From the NCBI GenBank assembly GCA_964542455.1, contig CAZIUC010000006.1, positions 70,492 through 134,491 on the forward strand: 64,000 nucleotides of DNA, written 5' to 3'. The notes below the pieces were generated by a model that was not told the origin of the DNA, did not search any database, and saw nothing but the letters and a program-made list of their open reading frames with translations. Positions 1 to 8,491 of this stretch are shown here, in pieces. How positions within the stretch are numbered: the first letter of the stretch is position 1; each line of letters starts with the position of its first letter. The translations under genes were made by a program, and so were the position numbers. Origin of the DNA: PFJX01 sp964542455. Its GTDB lineage: Bacteria; Pseudomonadota; Gammaproteobacteria; Burkholderiales; Thiobacillaceae.

Positions 1-22
1 CGATTTCTTTTTTTCTTTGCAT

Positions 23-48
23 GGAATAAACCGGGCGCCGGCCCCGTC
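23..48 (+). promoter_or_regulatory. ECF-type promoter, probably autoregulatory
   Basis: A GGAATA box at 23-28 and a CGTC box at 45-48 are separated by 16 bases. This is the usual layout of promoters read by ECF sigma factors. It lies just upstream of the ECF sigma gene, as expected for autoregulation. Only the two boxes and their spacing are seen; that this sigma factor reads the site is inference. Confidence 0.6.
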
Positions 49-78
49 TTCATATCAAAGGCTCAACCGGAGTAGCCC

Positions 79-624
79 TTGTTGCCATTCGTGTTCGATT
101 TCGCCGCACGCCGCCGCCTGGAAGGCATGCGGCCACGCCTGTACCGGCTGGCCTATGCCTGGTGTCACGACGCGCACCTGGCCGACGACCTGGCGCAGGA
201 CGCGCTGGCCAAGGCGCTCACCCGCATGGCGCAGTTGCGCGAGGCTCAGGCCATGGAAGGCTGGCTGTTTTCCATACTCAATAACTGTTGGCGCGATCAT
301 CTGCGTGGGAGCCGCGAGTTCGAGGACATCGCCGAGATGGACGAACTGATTTTCTCCAGCGAGCCCGGCCCCGAGCAGTTGCTGTCCCGGCGCCAGACGC
401 GCGATCGGGTGCGCCGCGCCATCGCCTGCCTGCCGCTGGGGCAGCGCCAGGTGCTGACGCTGGTGGACATCGAGGAATGCGCCTACGCGCAGGTGGCCGG
501 CATTCTGGATATTCCGGTGGGCACGGTGATGAGCCGTCTCTCGCGCGCGCGCCAGGCATTGCGGGCAATACTGGAGAACGAGGACAAACGCGTCACAAAG
601 ACGCAACTCAGGAGGGTGAAATGA
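79..624 (+). CDS. RNA polymerase ECF sigma factor
   Basis: A 181-residue protein of ECF (sigma-70 family group 4) size. The region 2 core lies at about residues 17-46 (RLYRLAYAWCHDAHLADDLA) and the region 4 helix-turn-helix at about 115-160 (LPLGQRQVLTLVDIE, then AQVAGILDIPVGTVMSRL). It directs RNA polymerase to ECF promoters, probably including the GGAATA/CGTC site upstream. The chosen start is TTG at 79, because GGAG at 69-72 is well spaced from it; the alternative ATG at 127 has no usable ribosome binding site but would still keep region 2. The stop lies just past the anti-sigma start at 621, so the two genes are translationally coupled. The inducing signal is unknown. Confidence 0.9.
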   Translation: MLPFVFDFAARRRLEGMRPRLYRLAYAWCHDAHLADDLAQDALAKALTRMAQLREAQAMEGWLFSILNNCWRDHLRGSREFEDIAEMDELIFSSEPGPEQLLSRRQTRDRVRRAIACLPLGQRQVLTLVDIEECAYAQVAGILDIPVGTVMSRLSRARQALRAILENEDKRVTKTQLRRVK

Positions 625-1352
625 ACGAAGTTAAAAACGAACCGGTTTCGCGCGAGTTCATCAACGCTTATCTGGATGGCGAACTGACCCTTGAGGAGCG
701 CGAACACCTGCTGGATCGGATGGCGGGCGATGACAGCCTGCGCGCCGAAGTCTGTGCCCAGCGCACGCTCAAGGAGCAGGTGCGCGCCGCCTATGACGAC
801 CTGCCCCACCCCAACGCCGGCGCCCGGCACCGCTACGTCAACACGGCCTGGCGCCAGGCGCTGGCGGCGGGGGTGTTGCTGGTTCTGGGCTTGAGCGGCG
901 GCTGGCTGGCCCACGATCGCGTCGATCAGCCTCCGGTGGTCGATCGGCTGGCGGGGCTGCCCGCAGGTTATCAGCCGGTGACCCTGAGTGGTCGGGTGGA
1001 TACGCAACGCGTGGTCCTGCACCTCGACAGCAGCGACCCGGAGCACCTTTCCGCCTCACTGGATGTGGCGGAGCGCCTTGCGCAATCACGCGGCCAGGGG
1101 CAAGTGGAACTGGTGGTCAACAGCATGGGCCTGGACCTGCTGCGCCAGGACCGCAGCCCCGAGCGGGCGCGCATCGAGCGCCTGGCGGCAAGTTATCCCA
1201 ACCTCGTTTTCGTGGCCTGTGGCCAGACCGTCGCGCGCCTGCTGCGTGAAGGGCAGCATGTGGTGCTGCTGCCGGAGGCGCGCATGGCCTCGTCCGCCAT
1301 CAACGAGATCATGTCGCGCATGCGTCAGGGTTGGGTGTACGTGAAGATGTAA
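621..1352 (+). CDS. membrane anti-sigma factor with C-terminal DsrE-like domain
   Basis: A 243-residue protein starting at ATG 621, with AGGAGG just upstream and a 4-base overlap with the sigma gene. Residues 1-70 resemble the cytoplasmic helical part of ECF anti-sigma factors (FINAYLDGELTLEEREHLL). One transmembrane segment lies at about 79-97. Residues 129-243 read as a DsrE/DsrF-like alpha/beta domain (VVLHLDSSDPEHLSASLDVA, then VNSMGLDLLRQD), with Cys200 in VACGQTV. By topology the DsrE-like part would face the periplasm. The usual zinc-binding HxxxCxxC motif is absent; Cys45 is the only cysteine in the N-terminal part. I infer that the DsrE domain senses a sulfur or redox signal and controls release of the sigma factor. 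An ordinary anti-sigma factor with a non-sensing tail is the alternative. Confidence 0.75.
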   Translation: MNEVKNEPVSREFINAYLDGELTLEEREHLLDRMAGDDSLRAEVCAQRTLKEQVRAAYDDLPHPNAGARHRYVNTAWRQALAAGVLLVLGLSGGWLAHDRVDQPPVVDRLAGLPAGYQPVTLSGRVDTQRVVLHLDSSDPEHLSASLDVAERLAQSRGQGQVELVVNSMGLDLLRQDRSPERARIERLAASYPNLVFVACGQTVARLLREGQHVVLLPEARMASSAINEIMSRMRQGWVYVKM

Positions 1353-1407
1353 GCGTTTTGTGCGCTAATGCCGCTACCCGAGCACGTATTCACGAGAGGA
1401 AAACGGC

Positions 1408-2325
1408 ATGTATGAGATAGGGCTTTATGGACTGGGCCGCATGGGCGGCAACATGGCGCGGCGTTTGAGCCGAGGCGGCGTGCGGGTACTGGCCCACAAC
1501 CGCAACTTCGCGGTCGCCGAAACACTGGCGGCGGAGGAAGGCAATGTGCAAGCTTGCGGCAGTCTGGAAGACATGGTGGCCGGCCTTGCCGCGCCGCGCA
1601 TCGTCTGGTTGATGCTGCCGGCGGGCGAAGCCACCGAAGCGGCGATATATGAACTCGCGCCGCTGCTTGAGCCGGGCGACCTGCTGGTGGATGGCGCCAA
1701 CGGCTACTACCATGACGCGCAAGGCCGCGCCGAACACCTGCATGGCCTCGGCCTGCGTTTTGTCGATGTCGGCGTTTCCGGCGGCGTCTGGGGCCTCGCC
1801 AACGGCTATTGCCTGATGGCGGGCGGTAGCGACGACGATCTCTCGCGTCTGGCTCCCTTCCTGCAAGTGCTCGCGCCGACGCCGGATAGTGGCTGGCTGC
1901 ACGCCGGCCCGGTAGGCGCCGGCCACTTCACCAAGATGGTCCACAACGGCATCGAATACGGAATGATGCAGGCGCTGGCCGAGGGCTTCGCGCTGATGCG
2001 GGCGAAAAGCGAATTCGACCTCGATATCGCCGCCGTCGCCGAACTCTGGCGCCACAGCTCCGTGGTGCGCTCCTGGCTGCTCGACCTGTCCGCCGATTTC
2101 CTGAAAACCGATCAAAAGCTCGATGGCATTGCTCCTCTGGTCGCGGATTCCGGCGAAGGCCGCTGGACCGCGCTGGAATCCATCAACCTGGGCGTGCCCA
2201 CGCCGGTGATGACCTTGGCCCTGATGAGCCGCTTCGCCAGCCAGGGCAAGGGCGACTTCGCCAACCAGATGCTGGCGATGATGCGCAAGGGCTTCGGCGG
2301 CCACGCGGTGAAGAGCGAAACCTGA
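1408..2325 (+). CDS. gnd: 6-phosphogluconate dehydrogenase, short decarboxylating type
   Basis: 305 residues, which matches the short (about 300-residue) 6-phosphogluconate dehydrogenase class and not the 470-residue E. coli enzyme. The Rossmann motif GLGRMG is at residues 8-13, the substrate loop DVGVSGGVWGL at 120-130, and the catalytic KMVHNGIEY at 176-184. It oxidises 6-phosphogluconate to ribulose 5-phosphate and CO2 with reduction of NAD(P)+. It sits directly before zwf, so the two oxidative pentose phosphate dehydrogenases form a probable transcription unit interrupted only by a 137-base gap carrying an inverted repeat. GAGAGGAAAACGGC precedes the ATG. Cofactor preference cannot be decided from the sequence; short forms are often NAD-linked. 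Confidence 0.93.
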   Translation: MYEIGLYGLGRMGGNMARRLSRGGVRVLAHNRNFAVAETLAAEEGNVQACGSLEDMVAGLAAPRIVWLMLPAGEATEAAIYELAPLLEPGDLLVDGANGYYHDAQGRAEHLHGLGLRFVDVGVSGGVWGLANGYCLMAGGSDDDLSRLAPFLQVLAPTPDSGWLHAGPVGAGHFTKMVHNGIEYGMMQALAEGFALMRAKSEFDLDIAAVAELWRHSSVVRSWLLDLSADFLKTDQKLDGIAPLVADSGEGRWTALESINLGVPTPVMTLALMSRFASQGKGDFANQMLAMMRKGFGGHAVKSET

Positions 2326-2338
2326 CCGGATTTTGTTG

Positions 2339-2429
2339 CGTAGGTCAGGTTGACGAAGGCTACCTGACGTTCGTTCCCCAAATTTGATTGTGGCCCGCCA
2401 GGTAGCGATAAAGCCGCAACCTGGCCTAC
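2339..2429. repeat. intergenic inverted repeat between gnd and zwf
   Basis: GTAGGTCAGGTT at the left end pairs with AACCTGGCCTAC at the right end (11 of 12 positions). Smaller repeats of the CAGGTAGC/CTACCTG type lie inside. It looks like a REP-type palindromic unit; no gene is seen here. Confidence 0.6.
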
Positions 2430-2462
2430 GATTTTTCCTCAGTCGTCTTCCGAAGGATTCCC

Positions 2463-3944
<1,482 letters not shown>

Positions 3945-3974
3945 GCGACCACAAACAGAAGGCAGGTGTCACGC

Positions 3975-4011
3975 CTCCCCCCTTTCCCAAAGGGGGGCCG
4001 GGGGGGATTTC
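3975..4011. repeat. C-run/G-run palindromic repeat
   Basis: A hairpin of the form CCCCCCTTT-AAAGGGGGG followed by GGGGGGATTTC. The same motif family recurs at about 4760-4851, 16694-16797 and 42898-43080. It is non-coding and lies between zwf and truC, where it may also form an mRNA-stabilising or terminating hairpin. Confidence 0.8.
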
Positions 4012-4029
4012 TCCAAAGCACGCAGCCCA

Positions 4030-4776
4030 GTGAATCTCGAAAATACTCCCCTCCCCATCCTCTACCGTGACGACTGCCTGATCGCCGTCCACAAGCCCAC
4101 TGGCTTGCTGGTACATCGCAGCAATCTGGATCGCCACGAAACCCGCTTTGCCCTGCAAATCCTGCGCGACCGGATAGGCCGCATGGTGTGGCCGGTGCAT
4201 CGGCTCGACAAGGGCACTTCCGGGGTGTTGCTGTTCGCCCTGGAGCGCGACGTCGGGCGGGCCTTGAGCGGCCAGTTCGAGCGGGGCGAAGTCGAGAAAA
4301 CCTACCTTGCCGTGGTGCGTGGTTATCCGCCGGAAGCGGGCGAGATCGACCACCCGCTGGCGCGCATGGCCGATGAGCATGCCGGCATCAACGCGGGCCA
4401 ACCGGCGCAAGCCGCGCTGACCCGTTACCGGCGCCTCGCCACGGTGGAATTGCCCTATCAGGTGGATCGCTACCCCAGCAGCCGCTATGCCCTGCTGGAG
4501 TTGAAGCCATCTACTGGCCGCTGGCACCAGTTGCGACGCCACCTGAAGCATATTTCCCACCCCATCATCGGCGATGCCACCCACGGCAAGGGGCGCCATA
4601 ACCGACTGTTTCAGGAATTGTTCGATTGCCGGCGACTATTGCTGGCGGCGACGGAGATGCGCCTGAATCACCCGATCAGCGGTGAGGAACTGCGCCTGAC
4701 GGCGCTGCCAGCCGAGGATTTTCGGCAGGTAGTGGAAAAGCTGGGATGGGGCGCCACGTCCCCCCCTTTGCAATAA
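4030..4776 (+). CDS. truC: tRNA pseudouridine synthase TruC-like (RluA family)
   Basis: 248 residues starting at GTG 4030. The RluA-family catalytic motif HRLDKGTSG lies at residues 57-65 with the nucleophile Asp60. QLRRHLKH followed by HPIIGDATHGKG is characteristic of TruC, which converts U65 of tRNAs to pseudouridine; other small RluA members are the alternative. The last residues (SPPLQ) are encoded by the C-rich palindromic repeat that begins about 4760, so the natural C-terminus has probably been extended or replaced by the repeat. Confidence 0.85.
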   Translation: MNLENTPLPILYRDDCLIAVHKPTGLLVHRSNLDRHETRFALQILRDRIGRMVWPVHRLDKGTSGVLLFALERDVGRALSGQFERGEVEKTYLAVVRGYPPEAGEIDHPLARMADEHAGINAGQPAQAALTRYRRLATVELPYQVDRYPSSRYALLELKPSTGRWHQLRRHLKHISHPIIGDATHGKGRHNRLFQELFDCRRLLLAATEMRLNHPISGEELRLTALPAEDFRQVVEKLGWGATSPPLQ

Positions 4777-4851
4777 GGGGGGGATTTCTGAGGCGGATGC
4801 TCGGGCAAACGTCGCTAAATCCCCCTCATTCCCCCTTTGAGAAAGGGGGAG
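4760..4851. repeat. paired C-run/G-run palindromic element
   Basis: Two hairpins, each CCCCCTTTG-nn-AAGGGGG, face each other as ...GGGATTTC and AAATCCCC... around a 30-base spacer. It is a composite element like a BIME. It overlaps the last codons of truC and is the same family as the elements at 3975, 16694 and 42898. Confidence 0.8.
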
Positions 4852-4905
4852 GCCACTCCCTCGGGCGCTTTGCATCGTATCTACGGCTAACGCAATGCGC
4901 GATGC

Positions 4906-4936
4906 AATAAAAAACGCCGGCATGAATGCCGGCGTT
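4906..4936 (-). terminator. rho-independent terminator of the M23 peptidase gene
   Basis: An 11-bp perfect stem AACGCCGGCAT/ATGCCGGCGTT with a 2-base loop, followed on the minus strand by a T run (AATAAAAAA on the plus strand at 4906-4914). It lies 25 bases past the stop of the minus-strand peptidase gene. Confidence 0.85.
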
Positions 4937-4961
4937 ACAGACCCGATTGGCTAACCCGGCA

Positions 4962-6239
4962 TCAATCCAGCGAAGCGAGATTGGTACTGCGCAGCAGGTC
5001 CAGGTTGGCCGCCAGGGGCTTCGCCAGGCTGGCGAATTGCGCCTTGGCGCGGGCATCCAGGGGATAGGAGGTCGGCAGTTTCAGCGCCAGCGGGTTCTTC
5101 TGCACGTTGTTGATGCGGAACTCGTAGTGCAGATGCGGGCCGGTGGCCAAACCGGTGGAGCCGACATAACCGATTACCTGGCCCTGGGCGATATGGGCGC
5201 CAACCTTGATGCCTTTGCCGAAGCGGGACAGGTGGCCGTAGGCGGTGCTGTAGGCACCCTGATGCTTGAGCACGATCAGATTGCCATATCCGCCCTTTCT
5301 GCCGGAAAACTCGACCTTGGCATCGGCCACCGCGCGCACCGGAGCGCCGGTGGGCGCGGCATAGTCGATGCCTTTATGGGCGCGCCAGGTTTGCAATACG
5401 GGGTGGAAGCGGGCGCCGCTGAAGCCGGAAGAGATACGGCTGAAAGGCATGGGTGACTTCAGGAAAGCGCGCTTCAGGCTTTGTCCATCCGGGGTGAAAT
5501 AGCCTTCACGTCCCTGGGCATCCTTGAAGTACAGCGCCTGATAGGGCTTGCCCTGGTTGACGAACTCGGCGGCCAGCAGACGGCCGGTTTTCACCAGTTG
5601 GCCATCCAGATAGAACGCTTCGTAGACCACGGAGAAGTGGTCGCCACGACGCAAGTCTTTGTGGAAGTCGATATCGCCGGAAAGGGCTTCGGCCATTTCC
5701 GAGGCGATTCGGTCAGGCACATCGGCGGCATCGGTGGCGCCGAACAGGGAGCTTTCGATCTCACCGGAACGCATGATCTGGCGGGATTCCAGCGCCACCG
5801 GCAGTTCGCCGGCTTTGAACTCGCCACCGCTACGGGTCAGTGTGACCAACTTGTCATCGGACACGAGATAGCGGAACAACATCAATTGGCCGCTGGAAGT
5901 GACCCGGGCCAGGACGCTGCGGCCGGGGGTCAGGCGACCCAGTGATTTGCTTTCATGTGCGGCGGCAAGCACCTTGCGGGCTTCTCCGCTGTCAACGCCC
6001 AGGCGAGTGAGCAGACTTTGCAGGGTGTCGCCACGACCGATGCGCTCTTCACGCCAGAAATCGAAGGTACCGCTGTCAGTGGCCTGAGCCTGGGACAGTT
6101 CGACGTTTTCAACTACCGTCTCACGTGTGACATTCTCGGTGTGGGTACCAGGAGCGATACCGAAGGCGGCGACGACACCCATGAAGGGCAGCGCGGCCAG
6201 TGATAAAAACAGGTGCTTGCGGGTAAAAATACGGTTCAT
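4962..6239 (-). CDS. M23 family metallopeptidase (MepM-like murein endopeptidase)
   Basis: 425 residues. An N-terminal signal anchor (LFLSLAALPFMGVVAAFG) is followed by an OapA/LysM-like region (RGDTLQSLLTRLG), a linker domain and a C-terminal LytM/M23 domain with the zinc motifs HPVL...HKGIDYAAPTG and HLHYEF. It should cleave peptidoglycan cross-links in the periplasm, as MepM does. In Betaproteobacteria such a gene often sits near tyrS/anmK; here it is a single gene with its own terminator. The metal ligands H, D, H and H appear present, so it should be an active enzyme rather than an EnvC/NlpD-type activator. Confidence 0.9.
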   Translation of the reverse strand: MNRIFTRKHLFLSLAALPFMGVVAAFGIAPGTHTENVTRETVVENVELSQAQATDSGTFDFWREERIGRGDTLQSLLTRLGVDSGEARKVLAAAHESKSLGRLTPGRSVLARVTSSGQLMLFRYLVSDDKLVTLTRSGGEFKAGELPVALESRQIMRSGEIESSLFGATDAADVPDRIASEMAEALSGDIDFHKDLRRGDHFSVVYEAFYLDGQLVKTGRLLAAEFVNQGKPYQALYFKDAQGREGYFTPDGQSLKRAFLKSPMPFSRISSGFSGARFHPVLQTWRAHKGIDYAAPTGAPVRAVADAKVEFSGRKGGYGNLIVLKHQGAYSTAYGHLSRFGKGIKVGAHIAQGQVIGYVGSTGLATGPHLHYEFRINNVQKNPLALKLPTSYPLDARAKAQFASLAKPLAANLDLLRSTNLASLD

Positions 6240-6396
6240 TTATGAGATCCCGACACGGCAAAACAGCGGGCAGGGTAACAGGAATACCTTTTTCGACAAA
6301 GCGTTAATCCACATAAAAATGCGCTAACGTCTTGTGTCTAAAGAAAATCGTGATCTAGCCGATATAAAACCCTGGAACTCGAAAGAGAAGCTACTC

Positions 6397-7107
6397 ATGG
6401 CCGACAAACGCCCACGCACAAGCGATGTGCTCAACAAGATCCAGGATGAGATGGCGCTGCAACTCAAAATGAGCGGCGCCCCGGAAGACGTGCATGTTTT
6501 TCTGACGCGGGATTGGTCGCGTCTGCTGGTTGGCATCTACCTGGCCAGGGGTAATCAGCACGGCGACTGGAAGGCCGGCTGGGAAACCGTCAATGCCCTG
6601 CTCTGGAGCCTGGCACCGAAACAGGGGATCGAGGAAACCACCACGCTGCTGCGCATGCTGCCCACGTTGCTGTCGCGCCTGCATGCCGGCTGCGCCGCGC
6701 TGGCCATGCCGTTGAGTGAGCGCGATGCCTTGTTCGAGCGCCTGGCCATGTTGCACGCCGCGCTGGCGCGGGAGGGGCTGCAAGCCAGGCCGGACGAGGA
6801 TGGGCCGATCACCCGACTGCGCGTGGAAGACGTGACCAGCCCCGAGGAATCCGATCTATTTGATCTGTCCGCGCCGGAACTGCCGACCGCCGACCCGCGT
6901 GTCGCTCAGCCGAAATTACAGCTGGGTGACCGGGTGATATTCAAGGGTCAGGGTTCGGCGCGTGAACTCATCCTGACCTGGATAAGTCCGATGGGCGGCA
7001 TGTATCTGTTCGCCAACGAGCAGGGGCTCGATCCGGTGACGCTCACCCGCGCTCGTCTGGAGGCGAAGTTTCAGGCCGGGGAAGCCAGCCTCCCCCCAGC
7101 GCCTTGA
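6397..7107 (+). CDS. DUF1631-like protein, C-terminal part only
   Basis: 236 residues from ATG 6397 (GAGAAG upstream; an in-frame GTG at 6334 is less likely). The pattern VNALLWSLAPK, then LLRMLPTLLSRLHAG, and the C-terminal LGDRVIFKG...LTWISPMGGMYLFAN resemble the C-terminal end of DUF1631 proteins of Betaproteobacteria, which are usually about three times longer. The N-terminal part typical of that family is not present upstream, so this is either a short paralogue or an old truncation. The function is unknown; the C-terminal segment looks like a small PilZ-type beta barrel. The 3' end overlaps the convergent outer membrane factor gene by 65 bases. Confidence 0.65.
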   Translation: MADKRPRTSDVLNKIQDEMALQLKMSGAPEDVHVFLTRDWSRLLVGIYLARGNQHGDWKAGWETVNALLWSLAPKQGIEETTTLLRMLPTLLSRLHAGCAALAMPLSERDALFERLAMLHAALAREGLQARPDEDGPITRLRVEDVTSPEESDLFDLSAPELPTADPRVAQPKLQLGDRVIFKGQGSARELILTWISPMGGMYLFANEQGLDPVTLTRARLEAKFQAGEASLPPAP

Positions 7108-8491
7108 ACAATTCCGTCGTGGCCGCCAGTTGCGCGCGGCGGGCCTCGATACGGTTCTGCTCGGCCTGATACAGGTTGCGCTGAGCGTCGAGGACTTCCA
7201 GGTAATTGGACACCCCATTCTGGTATCTCAGGCCGGCCAGTTCGGCGGCGCGGGCCAGTGCTTGCGCGCGCCGGTTTTCCGCCTCGCCGGCTTCGCGCGC
7301 CTGGCGGTTGGCCACCAGCGCGTCGAGAACTTCCTTGAAGGCGACCCGCAGAGTTTGTTCGTAGGCCAGCAGCGTCTGTTCCTGGCGCGCGGCATCGCCT
7401 TTCAGGGCGGCTTCGGTGCGGCCGGCGTTATAGAGGGTCTGGACCAGGCTGGCGCCGATGCCCCAGATGGTGGCGGGGCCGCTGAACAGATTGGAGAGGG
7501 CTTTACTTTCCGAACCCAGGTTGGCGGTGAGCGACAGCGAGGGGTAGATCGCGGCCCGCGTTTCCAGCATCCTCGCCTCGGCGCCGACCAGGCGTTGTTC
7601 CGCCTGGCGGATGTCGGGCCGACGGGCGAGCAGGTCCGAGGGCAGGCCGTCAGGAATGGCCGGCGGCGCTGTCAGGGTGTCCAGTGGCTTGCCGCGCGCC
7701 AGCGGGTCATCCGCCAGACCACGCGGCGAGCGGCCAAGCAGCAAGGCCAGCGCGGTTTCCTGTTGCCGCAGTTGCCGAATGAGGTCGGCCCGGGTTGCTT
7801 CCACTGACGCCAGTTCGGCTTCCGCCTGGCGCAGCGGCAGTTCCGAGACAATGCCGGCGTCGAAACGCAGTTTGTGCAGATCGACCGCCTCGCGCCGGTT
7901 GTTCAGCGTGTCTTGGGTAAGCGCCAAGGCGGCATCCAGCGCGGCGATATGGAAATACGCCTGGGCGACGCCGCCGACAAGGCTGGTTCGGACCACTTCG
8001 CGGGCGTATTCCGAGGCCAGCAGGTCGGCGCGGGCGGCGGCGCTGGCCTGACGGTAGCGGTCCCAGAGATCGACTTCGTAAGCGGCCTGGAGGTTGACCT
8101 GGAATTTGTTGTTGACCGGGGAGGGCGGCGGGAAGCTGCCTCTCTCCGTGGTGCGGGTGCGTCCGGCGCTGCCACCGATTTGTACTTCAGGGCGGCGGTC
8201 GGCTTCGCTGAGGCCAAGCGCGGAGCGGGCCTCCTCGATGCGCGCGGCGGCGAGAAGAAGATCGCTGTTGTGTTGTAGCGCCTCTCCGATCAGGGCGGAA
8301 AGGGCGGGGTCGTTGAAGAGGGTCCACCAGTCTTGCAGGTGTTGTTCCCTCTCCCCTGGCCCCTCCCCCGGGGAGCGAGGGGAAGTGCTCGGCCAGGCTT
8401 GCGGTAGGTCGGGACTGGGCTTGCGCAGGTTCGGAAGCGAGATACAGCCGGTCAGGCTGGCGATCAGCAGGGCAATCAGGGTCTTACGCAT
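7043..8491 (-). CDS. outer membrane efflux lipoprotein (NodT/OprM family)
   Basis: 482 residues from ATG 8491, which overlaps the stop of the pump gene by 8 bases; an upstream ATG at 8515 would lie fully inside the pump gene. It has a lipoprotein signal with Cys16 (IASLTGC) and two repeated outer membrane factor coiled-coil halves. It forms the trimeric TolC-like exit duct of the RND system encoded upstream. Residues about 38-50 (SPRSPGEGPGERE) are encoded by a palindromic repeat inserted in frame at 8346-8385. Confidence 0.92.
   Translation of the reverse strand: MRKTLIALLIASLTGCISLPNLRKPSPDLPQAWPSTSPRSPGEGPGEREQHLQDWWTLFNDPALSALIGEALQHNSDLLLAAARIEEARSALGLSEADRRPEVQIGGSAGRTRTTERGSFPPPSPVNNKFQVNLQAAYEVDLWDRYRQASAAARADLLASEYAREVVRTSLVGGVAQAYFHIAALDAALALTQDTLNNRREAVDLHKLRFDAGIVSELPLRQAEAELASVEATRADLIRQLRQQETALALLLGRSPRGLADDPLARGKPLDTLTAPPAIPDGLPSDLLARRPDIRQAEQRLVGAEARMLETRAAIYPSLSLTANLGSESKALSNLFSGPATIWGIGASLVQTLYNAGRTEAALKGDAARQEQTLLAYEQTLRVAFKEVLDALVANRQAREAGEAENRRAQALARAAELAGLRYQNGVSNYLEVLDAQRNLYQAEQNRIEARRAQLAATTELFKALGGGWLPRPETSPPDERG
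8346..8385. repeat. palindromic repeat inserted in the coding region of the outer membrane factor
   Basis: CCCTCTCCCCTGG-CCCCTCCCCCGGGGAG-CGAGGGGAA is a GC-rich palindrome of a type normally found between genes in many proteobacteria. Here it lies inside the outer membrane factor gene, after the lipoprotein signal, and is read in frame as a Pro/Gly/Arg-rich linker. Confidence 0.7.
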
